From contig CANIEM010000009.1 of the NCBI GenBank assembly GCA_947466515.1, positions 1-44,876 on the forward strand: a DNA stretch of 44,876 nucleotides, given 5' to 3'. Shown one piece after another: positions 32,402-40,237 of this stretch; the stretch's first letter is position 1; every line of letters starts with the position of its first letter. Position numbers and translations under genes: made by a program. The notes beneath the pieces are model-generated. The model was not told the origin of the DNA, searched no databases, and saw only the letters and a list, made by a program, of their open reading frames with translations. Origin of the DNA: Verrucomicrobia subdivision 6 bacterium (GTDB lineage: Bacteria; Verrucomicrobiota; Verrucomicrobiia; Methylacidiphilales; Verrucolacustridaceae).

Positions 32402-33363
32402 CAGGTCGTCCCCACTGCGGAACGAACACGAGCCAAAACTTGGTTCGCGCTGCTTCGCGCTTTTTCTGCACCTTGTGCCATCCAACGCCCGAGCTGAGCA
32501 GGGTCGGCCGCCAACTCCTCCCGCTTTTTCCGCATAACCGCAAACTCATTCAAAACAAGATCAGCCAGTCTTTTCTTTAAATCTCCATATCCCACCCCCC
32601 CTTTCTCCAACAAGCCGCGATACTCCGCCCGCTCATCTTCTCGACCCAAAAGCCGCGCCAATCCCCAGAGAGTACTTCCCTCCACTGCCTTCGGTGCCTC
32701 CACTGGGGTGGAATCGGTTTTGATTCCCATAATTTTCTTTCGCAGATCTTTTTCTGGAGCAAAAATTTCCAAGGTGTTCCCGTACGATTTACTCATTTTC
32801 TGTCCGTCCACCCCTGGCACCACCCCCGCATCTTCTCGAATGACCGACTCGGGCAACTTCCAAACCTGCCCGTACTTCTCGTTAAATTTTCCTGCAATGT
32901 CCCGTGCCACCTCGAGGTGCTGTTTCTGATCCTGACCCACCGGCACCCGATCCGCATCGTACATCAAAATGTCCGCCGCCATCAGCACAGGGTAAGCAAA
33001 AAGACCATGCGAAGCCGCTAACCCACGGCTCACCTTATCCTTATAGCTGTGACACCTCTCCAGTAGCCCCATTGGGGTCACCGTCGAAAGATACCACGCC
33101 AACTCGTGGACCTCAGGCACCGCACTTTGGCGAAAAACCACCGCCTTCGTTGGATCCACCCCACAAGCCAGCAGATCTAAGAAGGTCTCTTGGACCAAGG
33201 AGGGCAGTTGCCCAGGCTCCGAGGCCCCCGTTAAAGCATGGTAGTCCGCCAGGAAATAGTAGGCCTCCCCCTGATTCTGCATCTCCACTGCAGAACGGAT
33301 CATCCCAAAATAGTTGCCCAAATGAAGCCTCCCTGTGGGCTGAATTCCCGATAGATAACGCAT
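32401..33363 (-). CDS. trpS: Tryptophanyl-tRNA synthetase
   Basis: Class I aminoacyl-tRNA synthetase of 320 residues that charges tRNA-Trp. It begins MRYLSGIQPTGRLHLGNYFG, with HLGN as the HIGH motif, and has KMSKS followed by YGN. YPVLMAADILMYDADRVPVGQDQKQH is the conserved Trp-binding block. I chose the ATG at 33363; a start at 33429 would add 22 residues that do not match the family. It lies 53 bases after lexA and just before scpA. Confidence 0.96.
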   Translation of the reverse strand: MRYLSGIQPTGRLHLGNYFGMIRSAVEMQNQGEAYYFLADYHALTGASEPGQLPSLVQETFLDLLACGVDPTKAVVFRQSAVPEVHELAWYLSTVTPMGLLERCHSYKDKVSRGLAASHGLFAYPVLMAADILMYDADRVPVGQDQKQHLEVARDIAGKFNEKYGQVWKLPESVIREDAGVVPGVDGQKMSKSYGNTLEIFAPEKDLRKKIMGIKTDSTPVEAPKAVEGSTLWGLARLLGREDERAEYRGLLEKGGVGYGDLKKRLADLVLNEFAVMRKKREELAADPAQLGRWMAQGAEKARSSANQVLARVRSAVGTT

Positions 33364-33416
33364 CCTTGATCGTGGCCTTACCCCATCCCTTTCGACCAGA
33401 TTTTTTTCTAAGTTGT

Positions 33417-34034
33417 TCAGCCCTGCCAACGACGAACTAGCCCCACCAGCACCCCCTGAATCTCCATCTCTTGCCGCGGCCGCAGATCGGGATAATCGGG
33501 ATTTTCAGATTGAAGGAATAAGTTCCTCCCCGTTCCCATCAAGCGCTTTAGCGTCACTTCCCCATCGAACAAAGCTGCCACCACCTCCCCAGCTTTCGCT
33601 TCCCGCTTCTCCAACACTGCCAAATCCCCATCCCGAATTCCCGCTCCTTCCATACTTCGTCCACGCACTTTCACCACAAAGGCATTCCCCGCTTTCCGTA
33701 ACCCGAAAAGACTAGGCTCAATCTGTAAATGCTTGTCCGGAACTCCATCCGCCACATCCCCCCGCCCTGCAGGGATCGCGGAGAAGAAAGGTAACCCACC
33801 TGCCGCCGTTTCCTCCCCCCGCTCCTCCCCAACCAGAAAAATCCCCCTCGAACGCCCCCGTCGAACCACCCGCCTAGCTTTCTCAAGTTTTTCGAGAAAG
33901 TAGGTCACTGCCCGCGGACTTTTGAATCCCAAGGCAGCCTGAATTTCTCGAATCGTCGGGGGACGCTGGTATCGACGTGTCGCCGAGCGGATAAACCCAA
34001 TGATCTTTTCTGCAGAACCTTGACCCTGCTTCAT
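33417..34034 (-). CDS. lexA: LexA, SOS response repressor
   Basis: Protein of 205 residues with the LexA layout. The N-terminal winged helix (residues 1-65) has RPPTIREIQAALGFKSPRAVTYFLEKLEK. The Ala-Gly cleavage site is A89-G90 in AIPAGRG, and the peptidase part has S127 in GRSMEGAGIRDGDL and K163 in EVTLKRL. On DNA damage RecA stimulates self-cleavage and derepression. It heads a minus-strand run with trpS, scpA, scpB, pheA and a membrane protein. A near-palindrome immediately upstream of its ATG, overlapping the -10 region, may be its own operator. Confidence 0.95.
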   Translation of the reverse strand: MKQGQGSAEKIIGFIRSATRRYQRPPTIREIQAALGFKSPRAVTYFLEKLEKARRVVRRGRSRGIFLVGEERGEETAAGGLPFFSAIPAGRGDVADGVPDKHLQIEPSLFGLRKAGNAFVVKVRGRSMEGAGIRDGDLAVLEKREAKAGEVVAALFDGEVTLKRLMGTGRNLFLQSENPDYPDLRPRQEMEIQGVLVGLVRRWQG

Positions 34035-34048
34035 TACACATATGTATA
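34035..34048. promoter_or_regulatory. Candidate LexA operator
   Basis: TACACATATGTATA is a 14-base near-palindrome (12 of 14 symmetric) with a perfect ACATATGT core. It touches the lexA ATG and overlaps the presumed -10. It is not the TGTTC-N4-GAACA form I recall being reported for Verrucomicrobia LexA, so assignment is tentative. Confidence 0.35.
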
Positions 34049-34067
34049 CTCTTTCGCTTAAGGGTCA
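34043..34067 (-). promoter_or_regulatory. Promoter of lexA
   Basis: On the minus strand TTGACC (34067-34062) begins 33 bases before the ATG. The -10 lies within TATACATATG; the best-spaced hexamers are TACATA to CATATG (spacer 15-17). No ribosome site is seen. Confidence 0.5.
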
Positions 34068-34117
34068 AGGCCACTTGTCGTCTCGCCTCAGACCCTCCTT
34101 TCTGTAATTATTTTTTG

Positions 34118-35047
34118 ATGCTTCAGAGCACTGTTCCTCCACCCACCCAAACTCCGCCTCTTGCGGTTGACCCCTACGCGGCCTGCACTCAGTTAGCCCA
34201 AACCCATTACGAAAACTTTCCAGTTGGACGCCTCGTACCCAAAAAACTTCGCCACCATGTCCACGCTGTCTATGCCTTCGCCCGTGTTGCCGACGATCTT
34301 GCCGACGAAGGTTACGCCGATCCTCGCCATAAGTCCCCTCTCCAATCCGCCCCCAGCGAAGCCGAGCGTCTTCATATCTTCCGCCAATACCGCCAAGCAT
34401 GGCAGAACGCCCAACAAGGGCTTCCCTACGACCCCACCTACGCTTGGATCTTTGCCCCGCTCCAGAAAACTCAGGCCGAACTCAATCTCCCCGAATCGCT
34501 TTTTTCCGACCTGCTCAGTGCCTTCGAACAGGACATTGTCCAACGCCGCTATCAAAGCTTCTCCGACGTCCTCGACTACTGCCGTCGTAGCGCCAACCCC
34601 ATCGGTCGCCTTGTCCTCTTGATCCATGGAGAACGGAGCGGCGAACTAGCCCAACTCTCCGACCACATCTGTACCGCGCTCCAATTAGCCAATTTCTGGC
34701 AGGACGTCTCTGTCGATCTCGGCAAGGACCGCATTTACCTTCCCCTCGATGATCTCCCAAGATTCGGCGTGACCGAAAAGAACCTCTTCGCAGGGAAGGT
34801 CACCCCAAACTTCCGTAATCTTCTTCGCTACCAAGCGGAACGTGCCTGGGAATTTTTCCATCAAGGCGAACCTCTCACGCATCGACTAAAACGCCCTCTC
34901 TCTTGGGAGATCCGGCTCACCTGGCTCGGGGGAACGGAGATTCTGCGCAAGATCGAGCGCCAGAACTACGACACCCTTACCCACCGACCCGTCGTCAGGA
35001 AACTCGATTTCATCCGGTTGGGGATCCAAGCCTTCTTTGGCGGATGA
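34118..35047 (+). CDS. hpnC: HpnC, squalene-pathway prenyltransferase (hydroxysqualene synthase type)
   Basis: Protein of 309 residues of the squalene/phytoene synthase fold. HpnC converts presqualene diphosphate to hydroxysqualene in the three-enzyme HpnCDE route. The first Asp-rich motif is VADDLADEGY (D59, D60, D63) and the second is FWQDVSVDLGKDRIYLP, both Mg-diphosphate sites. CRRSANPIGRLVLLIHG and the Tyr-Ala-Phe-Ala-Arg block are typical of HpnC. I chose the ATG at 34118; the codon before it is an in-frame TTG. A -10-like TAATTA lies 7 bases upstream but no good -35. Its stop overlaps the next start as ATGA. Confidence 0.93.
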   Translation: MLQSTVPPPTQTPPLAVDPYAACTQLAQTHYENFPVGRLVPKKLRHHVHAVYAFARVADDLADEGYADPRHKSPLQSAPSEAERLHIFRQYRQAWQNAQQGLPYDPTYAWIFAPLQKTQAELNLPESLFSDLLSAFEQDIVQRRYQSFSDVLDYCRRSANPIGRLVLLIHGERSGELAQLSDHICTALQLANFWQDVSVDLGKDRIYLPLDDLPRFGVTEKNLFAGKVTPNFRNLLRYQAERAWEFFHQGEPLTHRLKRPLSWEIRLTWLGGTEILRKIERQNYDTLTHRPVVRKLDFIRLGIQAFFGG

Positions 35048-37230
35048 GCACTCCAATTCCTTCTCTCGGCACTGGGGAACGAATCACTCGAAAAAGCGGT
35101 TCGAATCTTGCCCTTTCTTTTATCTGCCTCCCACGAGAACAGAGGCAGGCCATGTCCTCTTTTTATGCCTTTTGCCGGACAGTCGACGATATTGCTGACG
35201 AAACCACCCGCCCGCTCGCAGAACGCCAAGCCAAACTTCAGCTCTGGCGGGAAGATATCCAAGCCATTTACCATGGAAAGCCCGTCCAACCCCTCGCCCA
35301 AGAGTTAGCCCCCGTCGTTCGCCAATACTTAATCCCTCCCGAACCGCTTCTCGAGATTATCGCTGGAGTGGAGATGGATCTGACCAAGAACCGATATGAA
35401 AGCTTCCAGGACCTTCAGAAATACTGCTACCGAGTGGCTTCTGCCGTCGGCCTTGTTTCGATTAATATTTTCACCTGCCAAACTAGAGCCGCGACCGACT
35501 ACGCCGTCGCCCTAGGCCTCGCTTTCCAGTTAACCAATATCCTTCGCGATGTTTCCCACGACCTCAAAACCTACGGGCGCATCTATCTTCCCCAAGAAGA
35601 GTGCAGAGCTTTTGCCGTTACCGAAGAAGATTTTCACCAGTCTCATCCCACCCCAGGTATGCGTCGCCTTCTTCGTCTGCAATACTTTCGCGCCCGTCAC
35701 TATTTCGAAAAAGCTGATCGTCTTATTCCTCCCTCGGACCGCCCCCACCTCTCCGCCGCCCTCCTCATGACCGGAGTCTACCGCGATCTCCTGGAAAAGA
35801 TCCGCAGTCGCAACTTCGAAGTCCTTCGTGGCCCCGTAAAACTTTCGCGTTGGGAAAAACTGAAAGCTTTGCGCCGAGAACGAAACCGACTAGGAAAACC
35901 CATTCTTTCTCGACGGTTGCCCTCCAAAATTGCCGTTATCGGCGGCGGTTTTGCCGGTTGTGCCGCAGCCTACCGCCTAACCCAAGCAGGCCATTCCGTG
36001 GAACTTTTTGAAGCGAAGCCATATCTCGGTGGTCGTGCCCATAGCTATCGAGAAGCAAAAACCGAAACCACCCTGGACAATGGCCAACACATTCTCATGG
36101 GATGCTATCACCGCACCCTCGAGCTCATCGAAGCCCTCGGCAATGATGACCGCCTCGAAAAGCACCAGCGCCTCGATCTCTCGTTTGTCAGCGCCCAAAA
36201 GGGTCGTTCTATTCTTCGATCCTCCTCCCTGCCACCACCCTTTCATCTTCTCCTCGGTCTTTTCGGCTTTCGTGAAGTCAACCATGCCGATCGCTGGGCT
36301 ATCCTTAACTTCCCCCGCCGCGCCAATCGCCAGCCCCCCAAGCCAGGCGAAGACACCCAGACTTGGCTGGAACGTTTAGCGCAAACCCCCGGCTCGATTC
36401 GTGCACTCTGGGAACCCTTCTGCCTAGCCGCTCTCAATGCACCCACCCAAAACGCCGATGCCAAACTGTTCTGGGAAGTCACCCGCCGAGCTCTCTTTGC
36501 CTCAGCCAAAGACGCCGCCATTTATTTCGACAAACATGGCCTCTCCAACTTAATCCATCCTGAGTTAGGGGCATTTCTTCAGGCCACCAGTGGCCAACTC
36601 CACCTTGCTCAACCCATCGAATCCCTGCGCTACGACGAATCCAACCATCGTGTCACCTCCATCATCCTCAAGAACGGGGAGGAGCGGTTTTTCGATCAGG
36701 TGGTCTTGGCCGTACCTTGGACTGCCGCGGCAAAACTTCTTCCGGCTTCCGATCATGCCACCACTCTGGCCCGCTCTCTTTTGCCAGGACCCATCCTCGG
36801 CGTTCATCTTTGGACAGATCGACCCCTGACCGCAGATCTTATCACCGGTTTTCTTGATTCCCCTCTTCACTGGGTTTTTGATCGCACCTCCACTCTTCCC
36901 TCAAGCGCCAAAGGCCACCTTTACGCCGCCGTCATCAGTGCGGTCGGCGAACTTATCGATCAAACCGGAAAAGAACTCGTCGAACTTATCCTCCACGAAA
37001 TTCATCGTCTTCTGCCCGAAAGTCGTTCTGCCGTAGTTACCCACCACCTCGTCTACAAATCTCGCGACGCCACTTTCCATGGGGAACGCGGCAAGCCCCT
37101 CGCTAGACCTGGAGCCGTTACCACCGTAGAAAACCTATTTTTAGCTGGGGATTGGATCGAAACGTGCCTGCCCGCCACCATTGAGGGTGCCACAGTCTCA
37201 GGCTTTCAAGCCGCCGAAGTCGTCGGGTAA
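35044..37230 (+). CDS. hpnDE: HpnD-HpnE fusion: presqualene diphosphate synthase plus hydroxysqualene dehydroxylase
   Basis: One uninterrupted frame of 728 residues holds two enzymes that are normally separate. Residues 1 to about 280 are HpnD: DDIADE at 48-53, RYESFQDLQKYCYRVASAVG and NILRDVSHD, a Mg-dependent synthase joining two farnesyl diphosphates. After a basic linker (RRERNRLGKPILSRRLPSK), residues about 294-728 are HpnE: IAVIGGGFAGCAAAYRL with the FAD GxGxxG at 300-305, then EAKPYLGGRAHSY, LDNGQHILMGCYH and a C-terminal FLAGDWIETCLPATIEGA. HpnE removes the hydroxyl of hydroxysqualene to give squalene. No stop or shift occurs at the joint. The start ATG overlaps the hpnC stop (ATGA). 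Confidence 0.95.
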   Translation: MSTPIPSLGTGERITRKSGSNLALSFICLPREQRQAMSSFYAFCRTVDDIADETTRPLAERQAKLQLWREDIQAIYHGKPVQPLAQELAPVVRQYLIPPEPLLEIIAGVEMDLTKNRYESFQDLQKYCYRVASAVGLVSINIFTCQTRAATDYAVALGLAFQLTNILRDVSHDLKTYGRIYLPQEECRAFAVTEEDFHQSHPTPGMRRLLRLQYFRARHYFEKADRLIPPSDRPHLSAALLMTGVYRDLLEKIRSRNFEVLRGPVKLSRWEKLKALRRERNRLGKPILSRRLPSKIAVIGGGFAGCAAAYRLTQAGHSVELFEAKPYLGGRAHSYREAKTETTLDNGQHILMGCYHRTLELIEALGNDDRLEKHQRLDLSFVSAQKGRSILRSSSLPPPFHLLLGLFGFREVNHADRWAILNFPRRANRQPPKPGEDTQTWLERLAQTPGSIRALWEPFCLAALNAPTQNADAKLFWEVTRRALFASAKDAAIYFDKHGLSNLIHPELGAFLQATSGQLHLAQPIESLRYDESNHRVTSIILKNGEERFFDQVVLAVPWTAAAKLLPASDHATTLARSLLPGPILGVHLWTDRPLTADLITGFLDSPLHWVFDRTSTLPSSAKGHLYAAVISAVGELIDQTGKELVELILHEIHRLLPESRSAVVTHHLVYKSRDATFHGERGKPLARPGAVTTVENLFLAGDWIETCLPATIEGATVSGFQAAEVVG

Positions 37231-37361
37231 ATCTATAAGCTAACCCCAATTCCAAGGGGTCCTAGGCCTCGTATGTTGTCGCCCAGAAGGTATTTACGGG
37301 CCAGTTTTCTGCCGCTTTGGCTGGTGAAACTAACCTAGCCTAACTCTGAGTCAGATATGGC

Positions 37362-38084
37362 CTACTGCCCACTCAACCCATCCAAAAAATCCTCCAACGC
37401 TCTGCTCACCTCGTTCCGCGCATGGGTGCAACCTGATACCGCTGGCAGAAGCTCGATCAGGCGCCAAGGCCGAATCGCCAAATGTAACGCAATTTTCATC
37501 GGAGTGCTTTTTCCTGTCACCGCATCGCACCCAAGAAGGAAAAGATCCGCAGGCAACAGTTTGTCCGCACGATCACTTACCCCTCGCAACCCCACCAGTG
37601 GAACCCCCTGCTCGTAACACGCCTTCGCCACATAATCCCACTCCATCTCCACGATCCCACACCCCGTTCGCTTTCCTAAAGCAATCTTCGCCTCCCCAGT
37701 CGCAATGATCTCCCGCGCTGTGTGCCATTTCCCAGGCCGCACTTTGGGATGCATCTTGCTCCACTGATGAAACTCATCCCAATCCTCCGATCGAAAAGAG
37801 GTTAGATCACCCTCTTCCCAAGCCGGATCCAAGGCTCCCGCCAATCCCGCCAAAATCACCGCACGGCACGGATTCTTCTTTAACCAGCTCCCCACCTTCT
37901 CAGTTAACCCCGCATGCCCCATACCCGTTCGGGCCGAGACTATCGGCGTTTTCGACCACACCCCACGCTTTGTTTCTAAACCTTCCTCCATTCTCGAAGC
38001 TCCGCGCATCTTTCTCCAAATAGGTTCTGCCTCAAAATCCATCGGAAAAAGGATTCCAACGGGCAAAGCTGAATCCGTACTCAT
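37362..38084 (-). CDS. hpnG: HpnG-like nucleoside phosphorylase of hopanoid synthesis
   Basis: Protein of 240 residues of the nucleoside phosphorylase / MTA-SAH nucleosidase fold. Family marks are VGILFPMDFEAEP at the start, TGMGHAGLTEKVG, VILAGLAGALDPAWEEGDL, and near residue 145 GIVEMEWDYVAKACYEQGVPLVGLRGVSDRAD, where the E-M-E binds the ribose. HpnG removes adenine from adenosylhopane to give ribosylhopane. That assignment rests mainly on its place next to shc; hpnH, the enzyme one step earlier, is not in the window. It follows the shc stop by 41 bases and probably shares its transcript. Confidence 0.8.
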   Translation of the reverse strand: MSTDSALPVGILFPMDFEAEPIWRKMRGASRMEEGLETKRGVWSKTPIVSARTGMGHAGLTEKVGSWLKKNPCRAVILAGLAGALDPAWEEGDLTSFRSEDWDEFHQWSKMHPKVRPGKWHTAREIIATGEAKIALGKRTGCGIVEMEWDYVAKACYEQGVPLVGLRGVSDRADKLLPADLFLLGCDAVTGKSTPMKIALHLAIRPWRLIELLPAVSGCTHARNEVSRALEDFLDGLSGQ

Positions 38085-38125
38085 CGAGGCAGTTTCTTTG
38101 CCTTTAACCCGAACCCATCAAGGGG

Positions 38126-40114
38126 CTAATGCCCACCAGACGACTTCAACAATTCCTGGTACTCCCCAAGAGCAAGCAGTGGCCAGTTATTTCGATACAT
38201 ATCATAACGCAGATAAAAAACGCAGGGGAAACCTGTTCCCGTGCTGTACTTCTCTTCCCAGCTTCCATCTTTTTGTTGAGTTTCCATCAGGTAACGAGCC
38301 GCCCGCCTCAGGCTGGGCCTTTGCAAATCCCCACAGGCCAACAACCCCATCAGTCCCCAGCCCGTTTGCGAAGCCGTACTGATTCCGCGCCCTTTCAACC
38401 GAGTGTCATCATACGAACCACAGCTCTCACCCCAACCCCCGTCAGGATTCTGCGCACACTCCAGCCAGTCCCGCCCACGAATGACCCAGTGCTCGTTCAT
38501 ATCGTAACCGATTGCCTGCAGACCACGCAGCACTTGCCAGGTTCCATAAATGAAGTTCACCCCCCAACGCCCATACCAAGATCCATCCTCTTCTTGCGTC
38601 TCCCGTAAAAACCGGAGGGCTCGTGCAATCTGCGGATCTTTTTTACTTACCCCACATTTACCCATCGTCTCTAAAAGACGACCCGTGATATCGGCGCAGG
38701 GTGGATCCAAAATTGCGTTATGATCAGCAAAAGGCACATCCTCCAGCCACTCCTTATTCACGTTCTTGTCAAAGGCTCCGTACCCCCCGTTATCACACTG
38801 AAAACTACGAGCCCAAGCCAGTCCACGCTCGGTCGCCCCCTTCTGCTGGGCTGGGTCACTCGCCCGAGCCTGTCGTAGACCCAGCAGAACTTTGGCCGTA
38901 TCGTCAATGTCGGGATACCAATCATTGGCAAATTCAAAAGCCCACCCGCCGGTCACCTTCGTCGGGTTCTTCACCGCCCAATCCCCACGCATCTTCACTT
39001 CCTTAGACAACAGCCAGTCAGCCCCCAAAGTCATCGCGGGAGCATCCGGCTTCACTCCAGCCGCCGAGAGCGCCGTCATCGTAATTGCTGTATCCCAAAC
39101 TGGACTGAGACAAGGCTGAATTCGAAAATCACTATTTTCGGAGTCATCAACCTCCAGTGCCTCTAAATCCCGTGTTGCCTTACGCATCGCGGGATGGTCG
39201 TCCGAATAGCCCAAACACTGAAAAGCCAGAATCGCGTTCATCATCGAAGGGAAGATAGCCGCTAAACCCTCCGATTCGGGCCCAGTCCGATCAAGGATCC
39301 ACCGTTCCGCAACTTGCAAAGCACGCTTCCGAAAAGGTTTCCACGAAAGCCCTTCCAAAAAACCCAAGAGATCATTCACTCGGACAAAGAAGTTTTTCAT
39401 CGAAAAGAAGCGGCTCTCCACCGGATGCAGAAAAGGCCCTCCCTCCACCCCATACGGATAAAGCTCGTGCAACTGCTTTTCGGGGGGCAGATGGGTCGTA
39501 GGACGGAAACTCCGGATCACCGAAAGCGTCACCACAATTGCCCGAGTCCAAGAACTCATCTCAAAAATGTTGAAAGGCGCCCAATTTGGTAAAAGTAAAA
39601 TCTCGGGGGGAATGTTGGGTAAATACTTCCAGGGGTACTGCCCCAGCATCGCCAAGTATAATTTGCAATAAGTGTTGGTTCGCGGAATACCACCCAACCG
39701 AAGCGCCGTCGCCCGAGCTCTTTTCATTTCTGGCTCATCGGGAGTAAAGCCAGCCAGCTTCAAACTGAAATAACATTTCACAGTGGCGGTCACATTACTC
39801 GGACCTCCGAAATAAATTGGCCACCCGCCATCAGGCAACTGCCGTTGCAAAATATTCCGCACGATTTTGGCCTCCTTCACCCGGTCAATCTTCCCCCGTA
39901 AATACATCAATAGGTGGTAATCACAGATCACCGTGGTATCCACGATCAACTCCCCCACCCAGTACCCTTCGGGTTTTTGTAATCCGAGCAGATAATCCCG
40001 CGAGGTCTCTACCGTTTTACGCAAGCGCCCCAAATCAACCTCAGCATGATCAATTCCGACCAACTCAGGCTTGGACCCTTTGGCATAGCTGGTTTGAACT
40101 TCTGACGTCGACAT
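38126..40114 (-). CDS. shc: Squalene-hopene cyclase
   Basis: Protein of 662 residues, within the normal range, that cyclises squalene to hopene and hopanol at the inner membrane. The catalytic DxDD motif is DIDD at residues 402-405 in WYPDIDDTAKVLLGL. Several QW repeats are visible, for example QLPDGGWPIYF, CDNGGYGAFDKN, QEEDGSWYGRWGVNFIYGTW, QNPDGGWGESCGSYDD and QQKDGSWEEKYSTGTGFPCVFYLRYDMYRN. I chose the ATG at 40114 (MSTSEVQTSY). A TTG at 40150 is in frame, but it is itself the first codon of the -35 box TTGACC, so it is unlikely to be translated. hpnG follows. Confidence 0.96.
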   Translation of the reverse strand: MSTSEVQTSYAKGSKPELVGIDHAEVDLGRLRKTVETSRDYLLGLQKPEGYWVGELIVDTTVICDYHLLMYLRGKIDRVKEAKIVRNILQRQLPDGGWPIYFGGPSNVTATVKCYFSLKLAGFTPDEPEMKRARATALRLGGIPRTNTYCKLYLAMLGQYPWKYLPNIPPEILLLPNWAPFNIFEMSSWTRAIVVTLSVIRSFRPTTHLPPEKQLHELYPYGVEGGPFLHPVESRFFSMKNFFVRVNDLLGFLEGLSWKPFRKRALQVAERWILDRTGPESEGLAAIFPSMMNAILAFQCLGYSDDHPAMRKATRDLEALEVDDSENSDFRIQPCLSPVWDTAITMTALSAAGVKPDAPAMTLGADWLLSKEVKMRGDWAVKNPTKVTGGWAFEFANDWYPDIDDTAKVLLGLRQARASDPAQQKGATERGLAWARSFQCDNGGYGAFDKNVNKEWLEDVPFADHNAILDPPCADITGRLLETMGKCGVSKKDPQIARALRFLRETQEEDGSWYGRWGVNFIYGTWQVLRGLQAIGYDMNEHWVIRGRDWLECAQNPDGGWGESCGSYDDTRLKGRGISTASQTGWGLMGLLACGDLQRPSLRRAARYLMETQQKDGSWEEKYSTGTGFPCVFYLRYDMYRNNWPLLALGEYQELLKSSGGH

Positions 40115-40122
40115 AGCCAATA

Positions 40123-40150
40123 ACCTTAGCGATTTTGAAAAAAGGGTCAA
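40123..40150 (-). promoter_or_regulatory. Promoter of shc-hpnG
   Basis: On the minus strand TTGACC (40150-40145), 16 bases, TAAGGT (40128-40123), then 8 bases to the ATG at 40114. The same -10 hexamer occurs upstream of the ygaP-like gene. The transcript is expected to begin at about the start codon. Confidence 0.6.
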
Positions 40151-40237
40151 ACCTTCGGGCGTATTCTTATTGTTCTACCAGCCATGCCTTTACGCTTAGT
40201 ATAGTTTCCGCAGCCCGTGCGGATCATAACCACCGCC

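Noticed and set aside
34903-35043. Upstream extension of the hpnDE frame inside hpnC
   Set aside because: The ATG at 35044 overlaps the hpnC stop as ATGA and begins the family-like N-terminus; the extension is the shadow of hpnC.
37231-37361. Hairpins between convergent hpnDE and hpnG (ACCCC/GGGGT, CCAG/CTGG)
   Set aside because: Short stems with large loops and no T-run; too weak to call terminators. No gene or other signal was seen in this gap.
40115-40150. Upstream TTG start for shc giving 12 more residues
   Set aside because: The TTG is the first codon of the -35 hexamer TTGACC, and the extra residues do not match the cyclase family.
40208-40222. CCGCA/TGCGG hairpin after glgP
   Set aside because: Five pairs, no T-run on the minus strand; insufficient for a terminator call.
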